DNA from: Candidatus Cloacimonadota bacterium
GTDB taxonomy: Bacteria; Cloacimonadota; Cloacimonadia; Cloacimonadales; TCS61
Direction: 5' to 3'
Assembly (NCBI GenBank): GCA_030445745.1
Contig: JASUTE010000002.1
Coordinates: 124,001-188,000, forward strand
DNA: 64,000 nt
Below are positions 43,798 to 52,168 of the stretch, in pieces. Within the stretch, counting starts at the first letter, position 1; each line of letters starts with the position of its first letter. A program made the translations under genes and the position numbers. The notes below the pieces were generated by a model. The model ran no database searches. It had not been told where the DNA came from and was given only the letters and a program-made list of their open reading frames with translations.

Positions 43798-44412
43798 TTA
43801 AACTTGTGGTTCTTGTTCTTTTTCAAAACGGCGTTTTCTTTGGTTAATTTTGCTGCGCATCTCATCCAGATCGGAATCTTGGAAAAAGAGTGCTAAGTTG
43901 AAATTAAGTTCTTTGCGGCTGCAATTGAAAAAGTTTAGCATCTTTTCGAAAAATTGCTCTACATAAATATCTTGCAGTGTTTTTTCTTGCTCTTTTTTCT
44001 TTTTACGCAAATCTTTTATTTCTTCGCGTAAATCCACAGTTGGTTTATTTTCAGCTTTTTCTAACCATTCCTCGCTTTCCTGGTAGCTGGCATCTTTCAC
44101 AAATGGTTTTATCATGTTCAATTTATCCAAACCAATTTCCTTAACCGAAGTTTCGTCTATATCTAATTTTTGTATGTATAACTCATAAATTCCTATTAGT
44201 TTGGAAGCAAAAGAGCCTGCCATATTGAATTCATTTTCTACAAAATCTTTGAATTTCTTATAACCTTTGCGTTTAAAAAGCTTAGTACGTTTTATTTCCG
44301 AAAGAAGTTGTCCCATCGAGACAAAATTATCTTCCATAGTTTTTTTTAAATTTGTTACAGCTTGCATCTTTTCATCAGCAGTCATTTCCACATTTTTGAA
44401 ATCTGTATTCAT
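43798..44412 (-). CDS. Unknown helical protein (DUF3102-like N-terminus)
   Basis: 204 residues, no signal or membrane helix. The N-terminal ~90 residues (DNFVSMGQLLSEIKRTKLFK, YKKFKDFVENEFNMAGSFAS) resemble DUF3102-type segments found on plasmids and phages, which read like an unusual helix-turn-helix (FASKLIGIYELY). It is followed by a long coiled coil (VDLREEIKDLRKKKKEQEKT) and a basic C-terminus. DNA binding is plausible but not shown. It lies between panB (18 bp) and porX (59 bp) in the same direction, so co-transcription with porX is possible. Not recognised beyond this. Confidence 0.6.
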   Translation of the reverse strand: MNTDFKNVEMTADEKMQAVTNLKKTMEDNFVSMGQLLSEIKRTKLFKRKGYKKFKDFVENEFNMAGSFASKLIGIYELYIQKLDIDETSVKEIGLDKLNMIKPFVKDASYQESEEWLEKAENKPTVDLREEIKDLRKKKKEQEKTLQDIYVEQFFEKMLNFFNCSRKELNFNLALFFQDSDLDEMRSKINQRKRRFEKEQEPQV

Positions 44413-44430
44413 AAACTTTCCTTTCTAAAT

Positions 44431-45231
44431 TTATATTGGAAAATATATATGTTCGGAAGCAGGAAAATCAAGGTTTCTAACTTCAGTAACATATTTTGCC
44501 AATTTTTGGGGAATTTCCTTTTCCAAGTTGGCATATTTTTTTACAAATTTGGGTGTAAAATCTGCCATTCCCAGAATATCGTGATAAACCAGAACTTGGC
44601 CATCGCAATATCTGCCAGCGCCAATTCCAATGGTGGGAATTTTGAGTTCTTTGGTAATCTGCTGTCCCAGTTTTTCGGGGATACCTTCTAGCACCAGCAT
44701 AAAAGCGCCAGCATCCTGAATATCACGGGCCTGTTGTAATATTTTTTCAGAATCGGCATCTTTTTTGCCCTGAACCACATAACCGCCAAAGGTGTTTATA
44801 GATTGCGGAGTAAGCCCCAGGTGCGCCACAACCGGAATTTCGCAATCGGTGATCGCTTTAATAGCTTCTATCCTGCTGGCAGAGCCACCTTCCAATTTTA
44901 CCGCATTGGCATCTGCTTCCAAAATTAGCCGTGCCGCATTTTTCTTGGTTTCTTCCAGGCTAACATGGTAGCTCATGAAGGGCATATCGGCCACTATGAA
45001 TGTATCGGTGGCACCGCGGCGGGTAGCTTTGGTATGATGAATGATGTCTGCCATGGTCACTTTTAGTGTATTTGGATAACCTAAAACCACCATTCCCAGG
45101 CTGTCACCTACCAAGATCATGTCTACCCCGGCTAATTGGGCATATTTGCCGGAAGGATAATCGTAGGCTGTTATCATCACGATTTTCTTTCCCCTTTTCT
45201 TCATTTTTTTAAAAGATCTTGTTGATAACAT
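44431..45231 (-). CDS. panB: 3-methyl-2-oxobutanoate hydroxymethyltransferase
   Basis: 266 residues, normal for PanB, first step of pantothenate synthesis: transfers hydroxymethyl from methylene-THF to alpha-ketoisovalerate. Seen: VMITAYDYPSGKYAQLAGVD followed by MILVGDSLGMV (metal Asp), NAVKLEGG, VVAHLGLTPQSINTFGGY, LEGIPEKLGQQIT and TIGIGAGRYCDGQVLVYHDI. PanC/D are not in the window; coaBC, further along the same route to CoA, is at 57602. Lies 37 bp after queH. Confidence 0.96.
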   Translation of the reverse strand: MLSTRSFKKMKKRGKKIVMITAYDYPSGKYAQLAGVDMILVGDSLGMVVLGYPNTLKVTMADIIHHTKATRRGATDTFIVADMPFMSYHVSLEETKKNAARLILEADANAVKLEGGSASRIEAIKAITDCEIPVVAHLGLTPQSINTFGGYVVQGKKDADSEKILQQARDIQDAGAFMLVLEGIPEKLGQQITKELKIPTIGIGAGRYCDGQVLVYHDILGMADFTPKFVKKYANLEKEIPQKLAKYVTEVRNLDFPASEHIYFPI

Positions 45232-45268
45232 ATCTCCTCCAGCTTATCTTTATTATTTAAAATCCAAA

Positions 45269-45805
45269 CTAAAGTTTTTTCCCTAAGTAGCGTTCTTTTT
45301 CGCTGTAAATGCAGCCGCAATATTGCTGGCGATACATCTTTTTTTGTTTAGAAAGTTTGATGCCCTCTTTCCAATACTCTCTAAAATCTTCGTAATAAAA
45401 TTTCATACCATAATCTTGTGCTAAAGCCTGGCCGATCTCTTTGATGAGCTGGTGGTTTTGGAACTTGCTGTACAGCAGGGTAGTGCTGAAGGCATCGAAC
45501 TTGCCTTTTTTGGCAATTATTGCCGTATATTTCAGGCGGTCGTAGTAGCAATGTCGGCAACGGGAAGCTTCGCGATAAGCGCTTTTGCGCAGGAACTCTT
45601 CCAAATTGTATTCATCTTTTATAATGCTGGGAATATTTTCCTGAGCCAAAAAATCTTGCAGGGTTTGCAGGCGCTTTTGGTTTTCCAAATAAGGATGAAT
45701 ATTGGGATTATACCAAAAAGCCCAAACCTCGTGCTGTGCCATTTTTAAATGTTTATGCGGAGCTACAAAGCAAGGCGCACAGCAAACATGCACTAAAAGT
45801 CTCAT
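45269..45805 (-). CDS. queH: Epoxyqueuosine reductase QueH
   Basis: 178 residues. QueH (former DUF208) reduces epoxyqueuosine to queuosine in tRNA with an iron-sulfur cluster and replaces QueG in many anaerobes. Cys motifs: HVCCAPC (Cys8, Cys9, Cys12), CRHCYYDRL and QYCGCIYSE. The FWYNPNIHPYLENQKR block is also standard. Starts 3 bp after the acyl-CoA dehydrogenase gene. QueA, which makes epoxyqueuosine, is encoded at 60219. Confidence 0.95.
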   Translation of the reverse strand: MRLLVHVCCAPCFVAPHKHLKMAQHEVWAFWYNPNIHPYLENQKRLQTLQDFLAQENIPSIIKDEYNLEEFLRKSAYREASRCRHCYYDRLKYTAIIAKKGKFDAFSTTLLYSKFQNHQLIKEIGQALAQDYGMKFYYEDFREYWKEGIKLSKQKKMYRQQYCGCIYSEKERYLGKKL

Positions 45806-45808
45806 TAT

Positions 45809-46957
45809 CTATCTAAATTCTTTTAGCAGGTTGGAAGCAATGATATTACGCTGAATTTGGTTGGTGCCTTCATAGATTTGAGTTATCTTAGCATCGCGCA
45901 TCATTTTTTCTACCGGATATTCCTTCATGTAACCGTAGCCACCAAGGATTTGGACAGCATCGGTAGTTACTTTCATAGCCATGTCGGAGGCAAATACTTT
46001 GCACATCGCCGATTCTTTGGAATATTTTTTACTTCCTGCATCTATCATACGGGCTGTTTGCATCACCAGTGCACGAGCAGCTTCAATTTGGGTTGCCATG
46101 TCGGCTAGCATGAATTGTACACCTTGGAAGCTGGAAACAGATTTGCCAAACTGATGGCGCTCTTTGGAATAACGGGCAGCTTCTTCATAAGCACCCTGGG
46201 CAATTCCAACTGCTTGTGAACCAACCATAGGACGAGATTTATCGAAAGTTTTCATAGCTATCATAAAGCCCATGCCTTCACGGCCTATCAGGTTTTCTTT
46301 GGGAATGCGGCAGTTATCGAAAATAAGTTCGCGGGTAGCTGAGCCACGGATACCCATTTTGTCTTCTTTCTTACCAAAACTAAAACCTTCAGTGCCTTTT
46401 TCTACTATGAAGCAGGAAGCACCACGGGCGCCTTTAGTTTTATCGGTAAGAGCAAAAACTGAGTAAATATCAGCTTCCCCACCGTTGGTTATCCACTGTT
46501 TGGTACCGTTCAGCACATAGTAGTCGCCATCTTTGGTAGCCGTGGTTTCAATGCCGCCAGCATCGGAACCAGCATTGGCTTCGGTAAGTGCAAAAGCTGC
46601 CAGTTTTTCACCATTAGCAATTAGAGGCAGGTATTTTTGTTTTTGCTCTTCATTTCCAGAAATTAAAATAGGATATGAACCTAAACCAGTGGCGCCTAAA
46701 GCCAAACTAATTCCACCACACACTCGGCTAAGTTCTTCGGTAACAATGGCCAGATCCACTACTTTGCCGCTTATACCATCGTATTCTTCGGGAACAAGAA
46801 CGGCAAACAGGTCAGTCTGCTTGAAAACTTCTACGATTTCCCAGGGAAATTCATTTGTTTCATCATATTTAGCGCGTACAGGTTTAATGCGTTCCTCGGC
46901 AACCTGACGTGCGATTTCTTTTATCTCTTGCTGATCTTCAGTTAAAAAATAATCCAT
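45809..46957 (-). CDS. Acyl-CoA dehydrogenase (butyryl-CoA dehydrogenase type)
   Basis: 382 residues from the ATG at 46957, picked for AGGAGG 5 bp upstream; the frame extends to 47005 without family sequence. FAD flavoenzyme: FALTEANAGSDAGGIETTAT and WITNGGEADIYSVFA (FAD/substrate loops), catalytic Glu363 in YEGTNQIQRN, and the ILGGYGYMKEYPVEKMMRDA block. The Glu position fits short-chain (butyryl) enzymes that work in butyrate formation or fatty/amino acid oxidation. No EtfAB genes are adjacent. With the Ptb-like enzyme at 18473 it fits a butyrate or branched-acid fermentation (inference). Confidence 0.9.
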   Translation of the reverse strand: MDYFLTEDQQEIKEIARQVAEERIKPVRAKYDETNEFPWEIVEVFKQTDLFAVLVPEEYDGISGKVVDLAIVTEELSRVCGGISLALGATGLGSYPILISGNEEQKQKYLPLIANGEKLAAFALTEANAGSDAGGIETTATKDGDYYVLNGTKQWITNGGEADIYSVFALTDKTKGARGASCFIVEKGTEGFSFGKKEDKMGIRGSATRELIFDNCRIPKENLIGREGMGFMIAMKTFDKSRPMVGSQAVGIAQGAYEEAARYSKERHQFGKSVSSFQGVQFMLADMATQIEAARALVMQTARMIDAGSKKYSKESAMCKVFASDMAMKVTTDAVQILGGYGYMKEYPVEKMMRDAKITQIYEGTNQIQRNIIASNLLKEFR

Positions 46958-47119
46958 TATGCCTCCTAAAAATATTCTTTTGAATACCACTTCTGTGGAA
47001 AGCAAAATTCGTCAAGGTAAATGTTATCTCCAAAGTGTCAGATTTACTTGCAAATAAAGCAAATTAGAAGATTAAGAATTTTATTCATAAAAGTTAGCAC
47101 TCTGCCTATAATAAAAATT

Positions 47120-47147
47120 TTGACAGCGAAATTTGCTAGAGTAAATT
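47120..47147 (+). promoter_or_regulatory. Sigma70-like promoter for nfo
   Basis: A consensus TTGACA (47120-47125) and TAAATT (47142-47147) with a 16 bp spacer, 65 bp before the nfo start. The -35 is perfect, the -10 fair. Confidence 0.45.
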
Positions 47148-47211
47148 AAACAGTAAATAATTTGAAATTAAAAATCCAGCAAATTGGGAATTTATAGGAA
47201 GGAGAATGCCA

Positions 47212-48054
47212 ATGAAGAGAATTGGAGCCCATGTAAGTGCAACTGGTGGAGTAGAAAATGCACCTTTGAATGCTGCCGAAATAAACGCAACAGCTTTTGC
47301 TTTATTCACCAAGAATCAGCGTCGTTGGCAGGCCAAACCGCTCACCAAAAAGAATATACAGGGATTCAAAGAAAACTGTCAGAAACATAATTATCAAATG
47401 CGACATATTCTTCCCCACAGCAGCTATCTCATCAATTTAGCCCATCCCGAAAAGGATAAATTGCAGAAATCGCGGAATGCGTTTCTTTCCGAACTGAAAA
47501 GATGCGAGCAATTAGGTTTACAGAAGCTCAACTTTCACCCAGGCAGCAGTTTAGGAAAGAAATCAGAAACAGAGAGCTTGAAAACAGTGGCAGAATCCAT
47601 AAACTGGGCATTAGCACAAACTGAATTTATTACAGCAGTTATCGAAAATACAGCTGGACAGGGTAACACATTGGGTTACAGTTTTCAGCAGCTGGCAGAA
47701 ATTATTGAGCAGGTGAAAAACAAAGAGCGGGTTGGAGTTTGTATAGACACCTGTCACATGTTTGCCGCCGGCTACGATATTAGCTCGCGAAAAGCTTTCG
47801 AAAAAACATTTCAGAAATTTGATGAAATCGTAGGATTTTCCTATTTACAGGGAATGCACCTGAACGATATAAAAACAGAGCTAGCTAGTAAAAAAGACAG
47901 GCATGCTTCCCTGGGACAGGGCAATATTGGCTGGGACGGTTTTAAATTTATAGTTCAAGATACAAGATTTGATGAAATTCCGCTAATTTTGGAAACGCCG
48001 CAGCCCGAAATTTGGCCACAGGAAATAGAACAACTAAAAAAGCTGAGCAAGTAA
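47212..48054 (+). CDS. nfo: Endonuclease IV (AP endonuclease)
   Basis: 280 residues from the ATG at 47212: AAGGAG ends 7 bp upstream, whereas the ATG at 47206 would be too close, and family members start MKxIGAHVS. Zinc enzyme that nicks DNA at abasic sites. Seen: [29 protein letters not shown] (zinc His), [14 protein letters not shown] (Glu), [16 protein letters not shown] (Asp, His), [20 protein letters not shown] and [10 protein letters not shown], and LILETPQP. All metal ligands appear present. Converges on priA without a gap. Confidence 0.96.
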   Translation: MKRIGAHVSATGGVENAPLNAAEINATAFALFTKNQRRWQAKPLTKKNIQGFKENCQKHNYQMRHILPHSSYLINLAHPEKDKLQKSRNAFLSELKRCEQLGLQKLNFHPGSSLGKKSETESLKTVAESINWALAQTEFITAVIENTAGQGNTLGYSFQQLAEIIEQVKNKERVGVCIDTCHMFAAGYDISSRKAFEKTFQKFDEIVGFSYLQGMHLNDIKTELASKKDRHASLGQGNIGWDGFKFIVQDTRFDEIPLILETPQPEIWPQEIEQLKKLSK

Positions 48055-50466
48055 CTAGAGTAGCGAATAGGGATCGATATCAACAATATATTTGACTTTT
48101 GCGCTAAATTTTAGATTATTGTGTAAAAAATTAGTAGCTTGTGAAATTATTTTTACAGTTGGTGCTTTTATTATTACATGCTGACGGAATTTGTTTTGCA
48201 AGCGCGGCATAGGTGCTGCGATAGGACCTAATATTGTAATTCTGCCGGGGAATTGTCTTTTCAAATATTCAAAATGGCGTTTATTTCTATTTACCTGCCG
48301 AATCAAGTCATTTTCATTTGTCGAGGTTATTAAAACCCGGGCTAATTTGTGAAATGGCGGATAATTCAGCGCTTTACGTAGTGCCAGCTCCTCTTCAGCA
48401 AATTGGCGGAAGTTTTGCTGCATCGCCAAATCTATGGCGTAATGTTCGGGATTATAAGTTTGAATAACTACTTCACCCGCTTTTTCTCCGCGACCAGCCC
48501 GACCGGCAACTTGGGTTAAAAGCTGGAAGGTACGTTCAGAAGCCCTAAAATCTGGAATATTCAGGCCAATATCGGCAGAAACAACTCCCACCAGCGTCAC
48601 GTTGTGGAAATCTAAACCTTTAGCTATCATTTGTGTACCCAGCAAAATATCCACATAACCCTGTTGCATATTCTGGAACATGGCGTTATAGCTTTCTTTA
48701 CGATGAGCACTATCTGAATCCATTCGCAAGATTTTAGCATTGGGAAAATGCAATTGCAGTTCTTTTTCCAACTGCTGGGTGCCTGCAGCTCCAAAACGGA
48801 AAAGATAACTACCACATTTAGGGCATTTTCGAGGCATAGGTTTGCTTAAACCGCAGTAGTGACACACCAGTTTTTGGCTGTGGCTATGAAAGTTCATGCT
48901 AACATCGCAATTGGTACATTCAAATAGTTCGCCACAGGATAAGCACTGCACGAAAGAGGAATGTCCACGCCGGTTTTGCAGTAAGATTATCTGCTCTTTT
49001 TTTTGCAATCTGTCTTCAATTTTGTCTAGCAGTGTTTGCGAAAAAGAACTTTCCGGTTCTTTGTTGCTGCGCATATCGATTATGTCTACACTGGGAAGTT
49101 GGTAGGCAAGAGGGCGTTTTTCCAAAGTTAGCAGGGTGTATTTTGCGTTCAGTGTATTTTGCCAGCTTTCCAAAGAAGGTGTGGCACTTCCTAAAATTAC
49201 TACAGCATTGTTTTGCTTAGCGCGGACAATGGCAATATCGCGGCCATTATAGCGGGGAGTTTGGTCTTGTTTGTAGCTGCCTTCATGTTCTTCGTCTACT
49301 ATTATCACACCGATGTTTTGCAACGGAGCAAAAATAGCACTGCGTGCACCAATTACTATCTGGCATTTACCACTGCTGATTTTTTTCCATTCCTGCCAGC
49401 GCTGGCGGTCGTTCAAGTGGCTGTGTAGAATAGCAATTTCTTGCCCGAAAGCAGCAAAGAAGCGCTCTACCATCTGTGGAGTAAGCGAGATTTCGGGGAC
49501 CAGCATTAGTGCGGATTTGCCCTGTTGTAAGGCTTGTTTTATTACTTGAATATAAACTTCTGTTTTGCCGCTACCGGTTATACCATACAGCAAAAAAGTA
49601 CGAAATATCTTTTGCTTCATTGCTTGCAGAATTGCTTCGATAGCGGAGTTTTGCTCAGCTGTCAGCTTGATTTTTTTTGGTTTTGGAGGTTGTTTTTTGA
49701 AGTCAAAACCTGTTTCTACCTCTCGTGGTTCGATAGATAGCAATCCTTTATTGCGCAGAGCTTTCACAATAGAATAACTGAATTTTTTTGCAATTTTGGC
49801 GAGGGCAAAATCATTTCCCAAATTTTTCATGAAGTTGTAAGCTTCACTTTGTTTTTTAGTTAGTATGGGAATAGCTTCTACTTCCGATAAAATAACAAAG
49901 TTTGCCACTTTTTTCTTTATTTTACTATCGAAGCTACGCTTTATCTCTATAATTCCGTCTGCTTCTAATTGTTCTATCCAAAATTGGAAATTTTGCTGCT
50001 TGGAATTTTCTTTCAGCTGTTCTATCTCTGTCCATTCAGTTACTTTTAACTGGGCAATTAGGGCTTCAGCTTTTGGGGGAATCTTATTATGTGATTTAGC
50101 AGTTAATTTAACCTTTTGCTGTACTTGAATATTGAAGGCAGCAGGCAGCATAGCAGCCAAAGCTTGGCCGTGGCTTACAGCGTAATACTGGCTTATCCAG
50201 CCAGCTAATTGCAAAATATCTGAGCTAAGTGCGGGCACTTGATCTACCACTTCCCACACACTTTTTATTTTATAATCGGAGTGTGGGGGCTCGGTTTCTT
50301 CCCATACAATTCCAGTGTGGTGGGTGTGGTTGAAAGGTACCACGACCCTACAGCCAGGTTTAAGCTTACTATGGTGTTTGTAAGTGAAATTTTTAGCTAC
50401 CCGGATAGGTAGTGCAACTTCGTAGAAAAATTCTTTTTGACAATTCTGTTCATCTTTTTTATTCAT
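48055..50466 (-). CDS. priA: Primosomal replication-restart helicase PriA
   Basis: 803 residues from the ATG at 50466; a longer frame to 50550 starts with TTG and overlaps yraN, so it is rejected. N-terminal DNA-binding domain (VALPIRVAKNFTYKH), Walker A LLYGITGSGKTEVY, DEEH box IIVDEEHEGSYKQDQTPRYN, a zinc-binding insertion with eight Cys (CLSCGELFECTNCDVSMNFH and CHYCGLSKPMPRKCPKCG) and helicase motif QVAGRAGRGEKAGEV. Restarts stalled forks by loading DnaB. The start is only 6 bp from that of the divergent yraN. Confidence 0.95.
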   Translation of the reverse strand: MNKKDEQNCQKEFFYEVALPIRVAKNFTYKHHSKLKPGCRVVVPFNHTHHTGIVWEETEPPHSDYKIKSVWEVVDQVPALSSDILQLAGWISQYYAVSHGQALAAMLPAAFNIQVQQKVKLTAKSHNKIPPKAEALIAQLKVTEWTEIEQLKENSKQQNFQFWIEQLEADGIIEIKRSFDSKIKKKVANFVILSEVEAIPILTKKQSEAYNFMKNLGNDFALAKIAKKFSYSIVKALRNKGLLSIEPREVETGFDFKKQPPKPKKIKLTAEQNSAIEAILQAMKQKIFRTFLLYGITGSGKTEVYIQVIKQALQQGKSALMLVPEISLTPQMVERFFAAFGQEIAILHSHLNDRQRWQEWKKISSGKCQIVIGARSAIFAPLQNIGVIIVDEEHEGSYKQDQTPRYNGRDIAIVRAKQNNAVVILGSATPSLESWQNTLNAKYTLLTLEKRPLAYQLPSVDIIDMRSNKEPESSFSQTLLDKIEDRLQKKEQIILLQNRRGHSSFVQCLSCGELFECTNCDVSMNFHSHSQKLVCHYCGLSKPMPRKCPKCGSYLFRFGAAGTQQLEKELQLHFPNAKILRMDSDSAHRKESYNAMFQNMQQGYVDILLGTQMIAKGLDFHNVTLVGVVSADIGLNIPDFRASERTFQLLTQVAGRAGRGEKAGEVVIQTYNPEHYAIDLAMQQNFRQFAEEELALRKALNYPPFHKLARVLITSTNENDLIRQVNRNKRHFEYLKRQFPGRITILGPIAAPMPRLQNKFRQHVIIKAPTVKIISQATNFLHNNLKFSAKVKYIVDIDPYSLL
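50437..50465 (+). promoter_or_regulatory. Possible yraN promoter inside priA
   Basis: TTGACA (50437-50442), a 17 bp spacer, TATTCA (50460-50465), and the yraN ATG at 50473. This would start transcription at or next to the start codon, giving a leaderless message. The -10 is poor (3 of 6), and no Shine-Dalgarno is seen before yraN. Confidence 0.35.
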
Positions 50467-50472
50467 AAATTT

Positions 50473-50829
50473 ATGAGTACCTCGAAAATTATTAGCGGCA
50501 AAACAGGCGAAGAAAAGGCAAAAAATTTTCTTCTTAATCTGGGTTACCAAATATTAAAAACCAATTACCATTCAGCCTATGGCGAAATCGATATTATCGC
50601 CCAGGACGAGGAAGAATTAGTTTTTGTGGAAGTAAAGACCAGAGCCAAAGATCCCGAAACAGCTTTTTCCAGTGTATCGCGTAGCAAACAACGTAAACTG
50701 GTGAAAACAGCAGCTAATTTTCTGGCACGCAATCCTCAATATCAGGAGAGTTTTACTCGCTTTGATGTAATAGCTGTTATTAACAAAACAAGCGAGATAA
50801 TTCATCTTAAAGATGCTTTTACTCCCTGA
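50473..50829 (+). CDS. yraN: YraN/UPF0102 family nuclease-fold protein
   Basis: 118 residues from the ATG at 50473; earlier in-frame starts lie inside priA. A restriction-endonuclease-like fold: GKTGEEKAKNFLLNLGYQIL, then YGEIDIIAQDEEELVFVEVK, where the Asp and Glu-x-Lys form a PD-(D/E)XK site, and SSVSRSKQRKLVKTA. Cellular role is uncertain; possibly processing of recombination intermediates. Divergent from priA with 6 bp between the two start codons, and ends back to back with the GWxTD gene. Confidence 0.88.
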   Translation: MSTSKIISGKTGEEKAKNFLLNLGYQILKTNYHSAYGEIDIIAQDEEELVFVEVKTRAKDPETAFSSVSRSKQRKLVKTAANFLARNPQYQESFTRFDVIAVINKTSEIIHLKDAFTP

Positions 50830-52155
50830 TTATTGTAAATCAGCAGTATCAAAATCTTCTCCCATATAAGATTCCCATTGGGGCAGAGTATTTTCATCAT
50901 CATCGCCTTCACTGTATATCAAGCGGAATTTACCTGTAGATTGCAGATCCAAAAACAGGTAAGTTCTATTCAGCTGACCGCGGTATTTCCAAATCTCATA
51001 GTCTCTACTGGCATAGGCAGTTAGCACTCCGGTTGTACCTTTTTCAATGGTGTGTGGTTTTCCATTTTTAATGTAAATTCTACCTACATCGGTTTTCCAG
51101 CCATCTTCAAAATGCGAATAGTTCCTATTTACATAATTCACGCGTTCTCGTATTAGTTGCAGAAACTCATTTTCCTTGGTTGTAGGGTTAGGGTCCTGAC
51201 TATTCCAAAAACGTTCAACATAGTTTTTTTGGGAAACTTTACTAAGATTTTGAAAATGCTTGTATTCACTGGGTTGCAAAAAATAACGCAAGATCTGAAA
51301 ATCATCTTCCCAGTTGGTAAATAGACGGGGATATTTATGCACTTTGGTTTTAATACTAAAAAAATCTTCTCGCGCTTGTTTTATACCAGTGGTATTGTCG
51401 GTTACGCTGACCACCAGTTTATAAAAACCATCTTCCAAATCTGAGATATCGATTTTTTTTATACATTCTAATCTGTTGCCGTTTTCTATTATGCGCTCTT
51501 TGCTATCTTCCCAAACCAAATCTTCTTTTTTGTAGAGCTCTACTTTTTCAAGAATATCATATTGGTTATCTTCATTGGAAAACAAATTTTGCAACTGATA
51601 GTAAACATTTACATTCTTGTAATTATTTTTATCGAAAATATGGCTAGGTTCCACCATGAACAGGTTACCATTTCTATGGAATTTCTGCATATAATCGGAA
51701 GTGTCAGCAACCACATCTGAAGAAAATTCCAAGTCGCTTATTAAAGCATCTGAAGGTAATGTTTGAAAAGCATAATTCCATATTTTTTGTTTATCTCCAT
51801 TGGAAAATGTAAGCTGAATATGGTAGCCAGATTTACTTAAAGTAAGCGAAACTTTATCGAAAAAAGAATCATCAGTAAGAGTTTTTACCTGATTTGTTAC
51901 GATTATATTATTATTAAAAGTTTTGTCATAGAGTAGTTTTTCACCGGCCGTAATCTGCATATTCACTTGCAATTCAGCCAGAAATCCGTATTCATTTTTT
52001 TTGAATTCTAAAGAGTTGTAGGGAACCTGATAATTGATTTGTAATTCAGTGCCTTGGGCTGCAAAAAATCTATTTTCATCAACATTTACCATAAGTTCCT
52101 CTGCTGCTATGCTTAAGCTAAATAAAAGCAAAACAAATATTAAGAATTTTTTCAT
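50830..52155 (-). CDS. GWxTD domain-containing exported protein
   Basis: 441 residues from the ATG at 52155 (AGAGGG upstream); the frame extends 7 codons further into dnaE. Signal peptide MKKFLIFVLLLFSLSIAAEE. Long strand-rich N-terminal part (~20-270), then a C-terminal GWxTD domain: SQKNYVERFWNSQDPNPTTK, NYVNRNYSHFEDGWKTDVGR and YIKNGKPHTIE. GWxTD proteins are widespread in FCB bacteria; their function is unknown. Follows dnaE in the same direction with a 14 bp overlap only if the upstream start is used; otherwise 13 bp apart. Confidence 0.85.
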   Translation of the reverse strand: MKKFLIFVLLLFSLSIAAEELMVNVDENRFFAAQGTELQINYQVPYNSLEFKKNEYGFLAELQVNMQITAGEKLLYDKTFNNNIIVTNQVKTLTDDSFFDKVSLTLSKSGYHIQLTFSNGDKQKIWNYAFQTLPSDALISDLEFSSDVVADTSDYMQKFHRNGNLFMVEPSHIFDKNNYKNVNVYYQLQNLFSNEDNQYDILEKVELYKKEDLVWEDSKERIIENGNRLECIKKIDISDLEDGFYKLVVSVTDNTTGIKQAREDFFSIKTKVHKYPRLFTNWEDDFQILRYFLQPSEYKHFQNLSKVSQKNYVERFWNSQDPNPTTKENEFLQLIRERVNYVNRNYSHFEDGWKTDVGRIYIKNGKPHTIEKGTTGVLTAYASRDYEIWKYRGQLNRTYLFLDLQSTGKFRLIYSEGDDDENTLPQWESYMGEDFDTADLQ

Positions 52156-52168
52156 ATGAACCCTCTTT

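Noticed and set aside
47094-47120. A possible second CIRCE element: TTAGCACTC upstream of nfo
   Set aside because: Only the left arm is present; the position of the right arm reads TAAAAATTT, so the inverted repeat is absent.
48055-50550. A longer priA reading frame reaching 50550
   Set aside because: It begins with TTG and overlaps yraN; the additional N-terminal residues do not match PriA.
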